Shown: piece after piece, positions 12,548-26,400 of the stretch | How positions within the stretch are numbered: position 1 is the first letter of the stretch | How the letters are laid out: each line of letters opens with the position of its first letter | Origin: Limanda limanda | Lineage: Eukaryota; Chordata; Actinopteri; Pleuronectiformes; Pleuronectidae | Direction of reading: 5' to 3' | Length of the DNA stretch: 64,000 bases | NCBI RefSeq assembly: GCF_963576545.1 | Contig: NC_083646.1 | Location: 23,770,527 to 23,834,526, forward strand | The notes under the pieces: model-generated | Database searches by the model: none | Seen by the model: the letters and a program-made list of their open reading frames with translations, nothing else | Told to the model about the DNA's origin: nothing | Translations under genes and position numbers: made by a program

Positions 12548-12895
12548 TAAAGGTTCAGTGTGCAGAATGTAGTGGTTCAGTTGCATGTTCCTGCAGAATA
12601 CCCTTCACCTCACTCTCCCCTTCTAAACATGAAGGAGAACCTGTGGTAGCCTTCAAAAGGTGTTTAGTTTGTCCAGTCTGGTCTACTGTAAAAAGCATGG
12701 CGGCCTCCGTAGAGAGGACCCACACCAGTTGTAAATATAAAGTATTTCAATATGAAGAGCCCATTCATGTGTAAAGAAAACAACAATTCATACAATCTAG
12801 ATGAAACACATGAGTTAAATTATCACTAGGATTATTTTATATTCAATATCTGCCAATAGATCCCTTTCATCTAAATCTTACACACTGAACCTTTA
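12548..12895. mobile_element. Small TIR element, AAAGGTTCAGTGTG family (copy 1)
   Basis: It begins TAAAGGTTCAGTGTGCAG and ends CACACTGAACCTTTA, so the ends are inverted repeats. It is 348 bp long with no coding capacity, as expected of a non-autonomous DNA transposon (MITE). The inner left part contains GTGGTTCAGTTGCATGTTCCTGC and CCTTCACCTCAC, shared with the copy at 39340-39642. Confidence 0.65.
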
Positions 12896-14098
12896 CATTG
12901 GAGCTGGAAAAAAACTATTTTCTCAGATTAAAAATTATTAAAACACATAGACAAGAACACAACATTTTGTGTGGAGGATGTGCACATGTACAGAGCTTCT
13001 GAAGTCCCAAAAAAAAGAATATATTTATATTTTGTGCGCACAGGTTATTAAGATCAATTTCTAAGTTGCATTTATAGCTTTTAAGAGCTATATTATGTTT
13101 GTAACATGGTCCTCCCATCGGCTGAGCTGCTGTCCTTCAGTATGCTCAGCAATGTTTCCTGACCACCCTGTGTCTCTGTGCAAGAGCAACAAGCATGTCA
13201 TTGTGTCAAACTCTCAAGTGAAAATAAAACTTGATTAGCTGAGTTTTCTCTTACAAATCTGGTGGCTGTGAGCACCTGAGTGATTAAAACACAAACCTCT
13301 TTTATAGGAACACATATATCTAATATTATAACTTGTGCGCGAAAGATAAAAACAATAATAATCTTCTGGGACTATAGGGATTTCCGTATGCACTTGATGC
13401 CTGAGAGCTGTTTGGGGTTTAGAAACGCTCTGGCTCCATCTAGTGAACACCGATGTTTTCATACTAGTCCAACCACTGCTGCGTGCACATGGATTCCTGA
13501 TGTTTCTGTAAACCCTGCAGTGCGACGTGGGACCTCTTGTGTCAGTGGATCTCAGGTGAGATCACGTGACACATGTAGGAACAGTTACCACCGTTGAATT
13601 GTGGTTTCCTGTGGTGGTTTCTCAGGTCACCTCTTCAGCCTGCATTTTGTGTGAGGCCCCTACTCGTTGCCCATCCTCCCTCTTGATTTCTTCAGTCGGA
13701 GATCATCAAGTTCCCCATCAGTAGCGAGAATTTGACCGGAAACCAGACTACTTTCGTAATAAAAGCCTGAGAAAGAAATTGAAAATGGTCTCAATGTGTT
13801 TGAATTATATTAGAGCTAATACATTCACAATTTGCTTATGTTCTTTTCTTACAAAACGCACATAATGATTACAAGCTAATGGTAAATCTCCAAGCTACTT
13901 TAGATATATTCAGCTGTTTTAAACTGCTTTATATTATCGCTCATTTAAAATTAGTACCTCCCCTTCGTGATTTTAAGTATTTTTATGATTACTTTCATTG
14001 TTTTAACTAAGTCCTCGTTGAATAAATAAAGATGTTTTATAAATTAAATAGCCCTACCATAATAAGTATTCAACAATCTTGTCTTAGGTTGATTTTAG

Positions 14099-14101
<3 letters not shown>

Positions 14102-14162
<61 letters not shown>
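14102..14162. repeat. GA microsatellite
   Basis: About 30 uninterrupted GA units, some 300 bp upstream of the dispanin start codon. It could act as a promoter-proximal GAGA-type tract, but that is only inferred from position. Confidence 0.9.
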
Positions 14163-14165
<3 letters not shown>

Positions 14166-14460
14166 ATAGACTATAAAGACAACAAAGACAATATAGACTG
14201 TACATTAGTTATTTTTCCAAGATGAATCCCATTCACTGTTATTTTGAAAGTGTTAACAGGAACACGTGTTCTCTGTACGTTACTTGACTAACTTAGCCTA
14301 AACTTCTAACGGCCACTTTGTCTTGCTACTCTACGTACCGGAGGGAAACTAGCTGCGGTGGACTTTTGTCTCCCAACGCCTTTTAATCGGAATAAAAAGA
14401 CGTGAAGCGTTCGGGGACATTCTTCTTCTCCTGAAAGACCAGAGAACCAGCAGTTGTAAA

Positions 14461-17400
14461 ATGGATCCCAGTAAATCTTCCACGGCCCCTGAGATGAACT
14501 ACGGCGGTGAGAAGTCCCCCATGGGCCAGATGCCTCCTCCGGCCTACCTCGCCAGCCCTTACCCGGGGTACCCGCCTCAGGCCGGCATGGGATACCCGCC
14601 TCAGCCCGGCATGGCATACCCACCACAGCCTCAGGTACACATCCCTAATACGGAAAAATAAGATGTCCATTTGGACATTAGTGTCCTCTGCACTAATTCC
14701 TATCTGTATAACTTAAAACAGTTCTTTTTACATTATTCCATGTGTTTGCCTCACTACTAACACTGCTATTTGGTGAAGTATACCCATCTATATTACACAT
14801 ACCCTTTTTCCTACTCATTCATATTGTATATATATTGCATATGTACTGCCACTATTCTTCTTAGGTAATATAAGGATATATATGTATATATATTTCAATA
14901 TTTCGTTTTACATCATTTATACATGAGTGTACATCCGTGTGCAATCATCCTGTGCCACTGCATTTTACTTAAAGTACATTTCTCTAAAAATAATATTTCC
15001 ATCTGGAGTGAAAAGTGTATGTTCTCTTTCATTGCCTATTCTTTTTCCGTTTTCTTTTGTCTACCTCATTCTGCTGCTTGTGAATTTCTTCCGCATAGGA
15101 TCAACAAATCATATCTTTTAAAAACAGTCCTAGTGGGAACTTTTCTTTTTTTCTTTCATATTTTTTGTATCATGTTTTTTTTATGTGGGGCGGAGGAGCC
15201 ACTTCTCAGAACAAATTAATCCGTTAAATCATAAACCAGACCTGTGAACTTTGACAGTAGCAAGATAATAAAAAGTGTTTGTAACAGTTTGGGTTTAAGT
15301 GAAGGATCCGCAACAATTGCTGTAACATCAACCTAATGGCCAGTTTGATGCAAGGCTAACCACACTATTAACAACTATTTCACCACTAAGCTTCACATTA
15401 ATTAGTCAATACTGAATAAAAGAAAAGAAATGTTGTCTCCTTTAATGGATGTGATGGACGTTTTCAACAGTGCTAAGTGTAAACCCACACTGAAAATGTC
15501 AGTTCAGTTTCACTTCCTCTGAATTTAACCACATGACATTTTATGTTTGCCAGGTCGGATGGGATTATTTCCTCATCAGGACAAACGGTTTTCTTGTTTA
15601 CTGCGAAGCCTTCCTCATTTCCCCCTTATTTTACATGAAAAATGAGTTCCAATTTAGCACTTGACATATATGACTTTGTTTTCCCCTTGTGTTGCTTCTG
15701 GCTTGTGCTGCTGTTTCAATTGTGAATCCCTCTTCGTAGGATATATAAAAGTACCTTATCTTAACTCATCACTGGGCTTGCATTACGCATTAGATATATA
15801 TATCAATATAACGTATATTGAACAATATATGATGATAAATATATAGCGATAATTATTGGAATATTGTTTTATGGCTCAGCCCTATTGAAATTGTCTTTCC
15901 TCCCTGTGGCCTGCAGGGCTTCGGACCTCCACCAGCTTATGGGAATCAAGCATACGGACATCAGCCACATCCCATGAATGAGTACCCAGCCCAGCCTTCC
16001 TCTGTCACCGTACACCAGCCCGTTGTGTACGTGACTCGGAGTCCGCTGGCCCAGCCTGTCACTGACTACATGTGTTACTCCGTGTTCACCTTGATGTGCT
16101 GCTGCCTGCCACTCGGCATCGCAGCCCTCATCTACTCTATCTCAGTGAGTTTGATTCACTCGTCTTCACATGCATACTCATGGTTAAATTCTAATTTAAT
16201 TTGTATAACACCAAATCACAACACATGTTATCTCAAGACACTTTCAGGCTGAGCCCTTGAAAAATGATATAGTGGAACTCAACAGTTCCCACTATGAGTA
16301 AGCAGTTGGCAACCGTGGAAAGAAACAAAACTCCCTTGTAAGGAGAAGAAACCCCCAATAGAACAAGACTCAGTGTGGGCGGGTCAAGTTGGGGGGAGAG
16401 GGGGAGAGAGATACAGCAGGAGCGGTTGTGTATCTGTTGGGTTTAGTACTGGTTTGGCCTAAACAGCCTCCATTTTACTTTCTAAACAGCCTCAGTTATT
16501 TGTGGCGTGCGTGCTGTGTGGTTACGCAAGAGTTAGGTATAGTAGTTCTGTGAGGAAGAGATGGCACATGTTGGCAACAAAAAGCTGAGATAGACAACCG
16601 GTGGTCCTTAAACTTGTGTTAGATCAGAGGTACCCAGCCACGTTTTTTAATAACCACATGTTCGCTCTGGCTCTGTCATCGATTATTTCATAATTGTGTT
16701 GATCTGTTGCTGTACAATGCAGATTCAGAGATTTAATTTGACTGAAAATAGCATGGCAAATCAGTGACTTGATTTCTTTATTTTACTCAGTTTTAATCTA
16801 TTTATCCGATGCCTCTTTTTGTGAAATGTATATAGAGGGGACTGTAGTAGTATTTAAGTAATTGCACATTTTCTCCTGTTGGTGCAAACATTTGTTTAAT
16901 TTTGTTGTCATCACAGGGTCGTGGTTCCTGCTTTCCAGGGAAAATTAAGAAAACTAATTATGTAATAGAAAGAATGACTGCTGTATTGTTACACTCCAAT
17001 CCAAATTTACACAACATCATTTATCAGTAAGACATGGAATGTAGTATTTACTCTTCTCTTTACTTTTCTCTAGTAACATATTCATCACTTGCGTTTAGAA
17101 TTAATTCAGCAGTTTATATAAAAGCAATTGTGGGTCTGTTTTGTGTTCAAAACATTGATTATTGAGTTTGGTATACCACTGTGACCCACTGGAATTGTTT
17201 GGTGTAAAGAAAGTACATCTTGTTTGAGAGGAAGAGTTGGCTGATTGTTTCCACGTGGTTGATTTGAAACCTCAGAGTGGAAAATTACCCCCAGAGAGAG
17301 ACTTACCACACTCCCTTCAGAGTCAAAGCTAAATTCAAAATTTGCACATGGAAAGATACAGTAAAGTTGTCATGAAACACCTCTGGTGACTTTCTTATAT

Positions 17401-20400
17401 GGTTTGAATTACAAAAAAACATACATTTTGCGTATGGCACGTAGGTCAACTGAGTGATGTCACACATATTCACAGTTTTGTTCAATAACAGTAGATTGAT
17501 ACTTCGGTATCACCACATTGTTCTGAACCTAATCTGATTATATAAATACCATAATATTATTTTTGATAAAAGATTTACTATGTCAAAACTAACAGGTAGT
17601 ATTATAAAACAAAGGTTCCAAATCTATGACTGTACCATTACTTCAAATGGAACACATTCAGCAGATCCAATATAAAATGTTTTAAAGAGCTGTGATATAA
17701 GCACCTGTATTGTTATTGGTGCTGTTGCGGCACATGCAGCTCCAGATGACTGCAATGGGTAACTTTAGACAACATGGACTTCAGCACGTACAAAGTTATG
17801 TAAGATAGAGTCAACAAACTTGAATCACTAGGTTTATATTAACATCTGATCCAGGCCAGGTTCCCTTTAAAGGAGGACCATCTACATTTCTATATCACAA
17901 GTCTTTTTTACGAGTATACTGAATGATCTGTGATAATCAAAATTCGACTAAACCTGATTATTGTTCCCCAAAGGTTGTTTACATGTTTGGCGATTCTGTT
18001 TGCTGTCAGCGGTTTCTGTTTGCACTGTTACCATGGACGTGCAGACGCTTAATTAAGTAACTATCAGGCAAGAGCTGAAGTTATAATTAGGAGTTGATTT
18101 GTGTGGTATCTGAATGGAGCTATATTTGGTAGCCACCACTGTCACTGCAGATTTCAGCTGTATGTGTGTGGAGTCTGGTTTCTGGTTTCAATGCAGTGTT
18201 GCCTGTAGATCAAGAGGTTTGGCACAGGGGTAATGTGCTTTTCGGAGGAGGAGGGCTTTCGCTTTATATGTACATATAAATACACACATTATATTTCATT
18301 GTACTACACCAATTTTGCTTGAATACGGAGAAGAAATTCCCAGAGAACTAAAGCTGTAAACTGCGCAAGGAAAAATCTCACTTGGTGCATTTTAAGATGT
18401 AATGGTACGTCTGTCACAATAAAACTTTAGTTGGACAAGTTATTATCCCAGGAAATTGAGATAAATTAAAAATGTGCATAATTTTAAACCATATTATACC
18501 ACTGATATAATCATATTATAGCATAATCCTGCATAGTCTTTTGTGTTAGGTTAGTATGCAGCGTTTGACCTTAGGATTGTGTGTGTGTGCGTCTGTCTGA
18601 CTGCTCGTCACTCTTCTTAAACACACAACCTGACAATGACATGTATTTAGTTAGTAATGGATGATGTTGGATCATGAATCCGGATCGTTCCTGTCACTTT
18701 AACTATGATATCCTGGCTGTGCGCGTCTCCTGTTCATGTATTTGTGAATATATTTGTGCACATCAGTCAATCTGTGTGATAACAATAATAGGACTCAGTT
18801 TTAATGATGGTCTTATAGTCTTCTAGTGGAAAATTCCAAAAGCTAATGAAATGTCGCTCGCTGTCAACAGTTTCAAATAGAACATCTTTCTTGTTATGTG
18901 GTGGAGGCAGAAATCTTGCATTTCAGAAAAACCTATGCTTTTATTTTCTAACCAATTACAGACACTTTAAAAGTAAATAACACAAGTAAAGATTGTCAGC
19001 AACTTATGTGTATGCATTTTATTGTGAAAACTTTTTATCAACTTATTTTTTTGATAATCTTTCCTGAGACTCGGGCAATGAACAGTGTTTGTATGATGGT
19101 AAATTATGTTAAATATTGGCATTAAATATCAACTATCTACACTTTTTAATGATAACCGAAAGATACTGGTATTGGCAGTACAAAAAAACCGTCTCATTGC
19201 TGAACATGCCATATCCTGTGATGTAATCATGAGGAAGATCCCACATAGTAGTATACTGCTGCATATATATCTGCAGCTCACCACAGGAAATTATCTGATG
19301 CTTTACTGCAAAGACCGTATCTTTATTCGCTTATGGAGTCGTGGCCGTCGAACAGACGAGATCAAACATGTCCTCTCAAAAGGTTGGTTTACATTCAACT
19401 TTAGCCTATTCAGGTAAAACCCAGTGGAAAACCCCGCTATGACTTAATCTCTTGCTGTATTTACTTAAAGGCTGTGATGGTGTGGTTTCTCTAGCCTCCT
19501 TTTTTTCTACATGGTTACTCAACCTGAACACTCCTATCCTGTAACACTGCAGCAAATCACATGATCTGAAGTTTTGCAACAATGTGATATCCAACATTTC
19601 ACAAATTTGATTCACATCTGCAAAATAATAACTCCCTCAGGGTGACTGCTCTCCTCCTCTCCTGCTCTTAATCATCGGCTGTAACCTTTCCCTCTTTGCT
19701 TTCCATGAACATATCCTGTGTACTTTTGATTAGTCACTTCCTTATCATCTGTTACTTTCCCTTGCATCAAACCTAATGACAACAATTCATTACAGGACAA
19801 AGAGCATCCACCTTAACATTGCCTTGTAGGGTCAAGTGGAATAGGACTCTGAAACACACATGGAAACATTTCACAGATAAAATTATTCTTTCTCTGCAGA
19901 ACATTTGCATTCCTTTGAGCACACTCTTTGTGATATTGTAGCTGCATGAATGACAAACAGATGAATTCCCGTCTGTTGAGAAGTATTTGTTGATGATCAG
20001 TCCAACACACGTCATTTTCCTTGTGTGCTTCCTTGAAGTTAGATTGTCTCTATCCCTCCTTCTGCCCGTCCCTCTGTTGCAATAATGTGTCTTTCAAACA
20101 CGAAAGTTGAGTCCAATAAGTGTGAGGGATAGTGGTGGGTGAAAAAATCGATTCTGTTCAGTATCGCGATATTTAGCGCCCGCTATTATATCGATACTGT
20201 AGCACAAAGTATTGTAGCACAAAGTAAGTAAAAAAAATGACGAGGAGAGTTTCAGAGTTTAAAAGATACCTAGTGTGTATGCGGAAAGGATGTTCTCTAC
20301 TGCAGGAGATATAGTAACGGCCCAGAGGAGCACTTTAACATATGAGCATGTTGACCAACTCCTTTTTCTGAACAAAAATGCCAATATTCCCAAATGAATT

Positions 20401-23400
20401 TAACATTTTGGGTCATGACCTTGCAGGTCTCAATTTGATTGAAGCTCTAGGTTACTCTTATTTATATGATTGAGCTCAGTGTTCATGTGAGAGGTCTCCT
20501 ATTCAGAAAATAATTACAAAGGTCCTGTGTCCTGAATGTTCAAGGACAAAGTTTTTGCACTACCATTTCTTAGTTTTTGCACTTCAGTTAATGTGTAGAA
20601 GACAATGTTGTTCACAGAATTAAATGTGACATTTGAAGTGAGTTGAGCAGTCTTATTTTCTATTTCCTAATATGGATCGCAATAAATCGGAGAATCGAAT
20701 CGCAATACTTGCAGTATCGCAATATATCGCAGAATCGCAATACTATTGAATCGTGGCCCAAATATCGCAATACTATTGAATCGTCACATTTTTGCCAATT
20801 CCCACCCCTAGTGAGGGACATGTATGTGTTACATTGCATGTGCCAAAGTACCCACTTGTATCTTCACTGCTAGTCTCACTCACTCACTTTTCTGTTTTAC
20901 GCAACCATTACTATCTATAAATAGCATTATAAATATCATGAATGGAGATCACGATGTTGTCACGTGGATCTAATATGCCTTGAAGTATAGACTGCCTCGC
21001 TTGAGTGCACTTAGAAACTGAAATAGATATTGTCAAAAAGAAGTAAGTGCTTTTAAGTACTTCATTCTTGTCCTGACTTGTTTTTTGAGAGATTTGGGAT
21101 GACAGGAGGGACAGAGAGGGAGTTGGAAGTACAAGTGTTTAAGGGAAAATCATGAGACAGCCATGGTTAGGGTTGGGTGTGTCTCAAACTGTGTTTGTGT
21201 TCCTGCATTTTTTCACAGAGTTTATTACTGGAAAGCTAAATAAAAGAGGAGGCAGAGACGGGAATGAGATCAAGCGGAAATAAAAGACAAGGAGACGGGT
21301 GTGGCGGAGAGAGATAGGGATGACTGCTTGAATCTGTTCCACTTAACATCTTCTATGTGGCATTTCAAGCACAAAGGACCAGTGATTTAGCCTCTTGTGA
21401 AACAAACTCAGTGTTGATTTCATGTACACATTCTTTCTTTCCTGCTAAGTTAAACAGAATTTTACTCTATAAATGTGTAGATAATGAGAATTGGTCTGCT
21501 TTTGGATGCAGGATGAGATGTGGAGAGTTACAATGTTGAACACAAGAAGTGTCCACACAATGAATTTTTGTCAGTGCTCTGTGGCCAAGCCACTCCTCTC
21601 TCGATGGCAGCGTCAACAAACGGTTCTTTGTTTCGTCACATCTAAGCTCATTTTGACAGTGGATTAACCTCCAGACGTTAACTGGAGGGGTCTGTACAGT
21701 GTGACGTCATAAAAGCTTACTTCCTGTCAACAGATCCCCTCTACTGCAACAGTAAGAAATTCCTCATCAAAATACATGGAAATCACTTATAATACATTAT
21801 AAATTAAATTATTCACATTCAAAATGTTATACTACTGCTAACTGCAACCCTAAATGTCACTAGTTGCTTAATCTAGTTTCAATTATTTGAGATCATAGTA
21901 TTGATAAGCTCAGACATTATCGATATTCAAAACCGGAAGACAAATGATTTACTGTTTAATTCAGCTGCATAAAAGATATCTTGCAGACTTTGGGCTCTAT
22001 TTGGATCATATGAGGACAGATCCTCTTGCATTATTTGAAAGACTGGAATGAAGGCTGCAGAGCCAGCTGCAGGGTTTACTCGGTCCCTAATTCAATTAGA
22101 TGTGCAAATGTTGAATGTTTTTGAAAAAATAAAGACATACCGTTTTCAATCAATTTCTTTAGTTGGTTAAGCAGTTTGTCGGACCAAAGGTACATGTTAG
22201 AATAAAAGTGAAATAAAAACATATATAAAATTAATTAATTAAAAAGTGCAGAACAAAAATACACAATCCAATCATCAAGCTTCACAAGTGCACATGGATT
22301 GATAACACGAATAGACAAATATAGATACAGTAGTATTAGTAGCAGTAGATACCGTAAGGGTAGTATTTAGATAATCTGTACATACCTAGGCTTGTGTTGT
22401 TCTTGTAAATGATTGAAGCTTGTTAAACAAATTGGAAATGTAATTTAAGTTTAACTTTACTGCAAAAGTCTGCACCTAAAATTCTACCCCCACAAGGCAG
22501 CTATATATAGAATAACCTGTTGACACTGATGATATCTAACTGCTGCTTTGCCATGAAGGAACACGTGAGAGCTCCTCATTAAGCTGAATGAGCAAAACAT
22601 GTTGATTATCAACTTTTCCATCAGCAGATTTATTTTAATTTCTCATTAGCAAATTGATTGGATTTCTTAATCCCAACTGGATGACAAGATTGAACACTTG
22701 CATCTAAAACCTCTCATCTCTCATCACAAGTCCAAATGATACCATTAGAGAATGTGTTGTTTTTCATGCATGATGTCACACTGTTGCTTTTAGGAATCCA
22801 AGTCCCAATGGACAGAGCTGTGTGTTAATCCACTGAGCTGAAGAGAATACTGTGAAGACAAACACCTGTTGCCTGCCAGTCAAAATGGCAGAAAGCTTGT
22901 GGAGAATTCGGCAGCACAGAAGGTCCTAAAGGATGTAAATGGACATTTAATACATTTACATGCAAGTTAAATATTGTATAAAGCATAGATCGCTGATCCG
23001 AAGACAAGAAATATGTATTTGAGATATAACTGAATGTATTCTGTCTTACAGTTAAATGCATTATGAAAGACTGAATAAACGCGTTCAGTAGCTGTTACCA
23101 CATTGGATGCAAATATTTGTTCAACTGGATTTGCCCCAGGTTAATATGACTAATGAACTAACTGACTACTTTTCTTTTCTGTTTAAAAATTATGTAATTT
23201 GACTACCGCAAGCGACTAACAACGTATTGTTACTGCCAGCGACTAACAACTTATTAGGGCTGGAGGATATGGCCTAAAATTATATCAAGATAAAAAATGT
23301 CAGATCATTCGATAATTATCACAATAAATCATGTTATTATTTCTTTTAAATTTAGGGAACGATCTTTTCTCCTGTGTGAAGGTTGTGGTTTTAAATCATT

Positions 23401-26400
23401 TATGTGGCATTCTTCCCCAATATATATATATATATATGTAATTTTCATCAATAGATTCAATATAAATATATATATATATATATATAACCCTAACCCCCAT
23501 ATACATATATATATACAGTATCATTTAAATTTATTGTGCAGTTCAGCTGACTGTAATAAACGTCATATACATTGTATGTAATGGCTAATAGTTTAGCTAA
23601 TAGTTTAGCAGAAATTGAACAACCCTGGCATTCATGTGGAGACATGGACTTAATACATTTACATCCCTATAAACTGGCTGGTGAATGCTCCACTATGTCC
23701 ACTCGCTAGCTGTTAACAATTTGACGATGTGACGTTCAATACTGGTAGATGGTGTATAGCGGGTATCAGAGATTTGTCACTAAAAACAGTTGCCTCTTGA
23801 ACTACAAACAAGATTGATCCCTGCAAGCAAGGAAACAGAGAGCTGAAGAAAAAAAACACTTAAAAAGCTCCACAAGGGTGGCGTGGGCAGCATTCTGCAT
23901 TTAAATTAAATAGTGTATTGATCCGTGCAGCTTTGAATCTACACAGGCAATCCACTCTAGCTACCTCGCGATGAATCACTGTGACGCCTGATCTGTGATG
24001 GTCAGTGTATCAGCATTTCCAGTTTCTCCGGCATGTCTTTTTTCTCTCTTGGGGGCAAGCACCAGGCACAAGCTTGTACCCTTGTACCCCTGGGTGGGCT
24101 TCACCCCGGGAAGTCAGACTGTAATAAATCCCAGATGTGGCCTTTTAAAGACCTACCTAGTGGCCCTTTGAAGTTTAAAATCAGAGCTCACATTATAAAG
24201 GCCAGCTTCCCTTGAAACTGGCTGCAGCTTTGAGGCTACGTCTGTTTAGCCATGCACAAACAAAAAAAAAAAACAGCCACTGAAAAAGTGAGTGTAAAAA
24301 TATCCACAGAACTCGGTGTGTAAAGGTCTTTAGTGTTAAAACAGGTAAATGTGTGTCAACAAGAGGTACACAGAGCAGTGTCACAGAGTGGAATGCATTG
24401 CCAGTGTTGACTTTGCCGTCAGCCAATCAGATACAGGCCCCAAGTTGAATCCCATCGTGGGAGTGATGGAATGCTTGGTCGAGGTGTCAAGTCTTTGAAC
24501 TGCAGATTATTTTAATACATTTTTGTGTAGTTGTTTTCATGGGTGCTTGGTGGGGGAGCAAACCTGGAAAGTTACACAGTTGGTGAGGGGTAGAGTTTTT
24601 TTTTGTGTGTGAACCGGAGCCTGATTAGGTTAATATAAGCTGCACTGAGATTGTGTTACTGCGTCCCTGAGACGTAGTGATGTAAGTGTTTCTGCTGGCA
24701 ACAATGAAACGTTGCGACCTGCCTGGACAAAAAAAAACAGGGAAAATATCACAACAAAGCAATAAACAAGGTTTACGCTACAAACACTCCCTCCGAACTC
24801 CTGCGCTGGCCTGCGCTTATTTCACAACAATAAACAAAAACACTAATCCGAGGTTATTAGGGCTAGTACAGTAGTGAAGGGATTGCTTTGTGTTACATTC
24901 CCTCTAGAATTGGCTGGCCGGCCCCCACTGCAAAAACAGTAATCCTTGTGTGTTAAAAACAAGTCCAGGTGAAGTGATAAGGATCCACACTCACCCACAC
25001 TGTTGGAGTCTCAATGGTTAACTTTGTTAGAGCAGTATCCAATCAAATTGAAGTCAATGGTGAGTACTTCGTTAGAGGAAATAAAACAGAAAAAACACAA
25101 CCTGCCTCCATACTGCTCCTGTGGTGTCATCGAGGTGTCCGCAAGCCCCAACATTCCTATTCGACTCGAAAAACAAGGTCATTGACATCGTGTTTTAAGA
25201 CTAAAAGTCAGCTGAATTCTTCCGACTAGGTGCATTCATGGTTCTCGGAAATGCTAACTTCCACTAGCTTGGCCACTTCTGGTGAACCTTAAGGCTTAAA
25301 ACACGGTTTAACTGACCTTGTTTCGAGTCAAATAGGACACCAGGATGACACCACATGAGCAGTATGGCATGTTTTGTTTTTTCTGTTTTACTAGTCTGAA
25401 GATGAACAATGAGCCACATTGAGTTATTACGATAGTTTAAGTCTATGTGGAGCTGTGGTTAAACAGACCCAGGCTATCGTATGGAATTCGGAGAGATCTC
25501 ATGTATAAGAGAGACAGACTGAAGAAGTACTCTGCTCACTGATCTGAGTGGTTTGTTTGTTATAGAGAAGTCAGGCCGTGGAAATCGAGTGAGCTGTGGG
25601 TATGTAATAAGCTATTAATTGTGTCCTTGCCAGGGAGCTAAAGCTAGCTAACAGTTGTTTGTAGACATCAGGCATCACATCACAATTTTATATTAAAGTG
25701 TGGCTTCAGTGTGGTTCACACAATCTAAATTCCAAGGATGCTTTCTGAAAAGCGCCCTAGGCAGCTGTTTCTTTTGTCGGATGTAACTGAATTATCAAGA
25801 TTTAAAGTGAAAATTGTCAAAGGAATCAACTCTTGATTTTGTGAAGAGCTGTGAACTGGGGATGTCCAGGCTTTAATTTCACCGTGTCAAACCGGCTCGA
25901 CTCAAACAGGCTTGACTCTTTGACACCATGATTTTGTTTTCGGGGGGGGGTTGTTTCACTGTGTGTGAGAAAGACTCCGCAGGCTTTTGAAATCTGTTCC
26001 ATCCCCTTTCATCAGCTCTTTTCACTTCTGCTCTCTCTGCAATTTTCTCACAAATATCAGGCCCCATCGCTTTCCACAGTGACAAGGAAAAAGACCAGGG
26101 AGAGAACTACAGACAGACACAATGACACGCATGAAGATAGACACATTTAAGCAGCAGCAAGATATACAATTTCATATCACTTTATCACCGTAACTATTAT
26201 AACCTTGTGATTTATAACATATGATATTATCAATACATAATAATAAATGAAATAACCCTTTTTACATATTTGGCAATAGCATAGTGCGAAATACATCTAA
26301 CTTTGGTCAAACAGGAATCCCAGTAAATCAATTGCAATAGTCTTTTTATCCTCCCATAACCATCTGACAATAAAAGAGAGTTTGGCTGCTTTTCAAAGTG

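Larger units (their letters stand above)
11060..14300. other. Intergenic stretch without a recognisable gene
   Basis: AT-rich DNA between the FXYD and dispanin genes. Apart from the TIR element at 12548-12895 and the GA tract at 14102-14162 I see nothing that can be supported. Open frames here have no domain signature and do not join at phased splice sites. Confidence 0.55.

Noticed and set aside
20130..20810. Short repeats ATCGCAATA as a possible CRISPR or iteron array
   Set aside because: Spacing is irregular, the host is a vertebrate, and the repeats lie inside a defined transposon.
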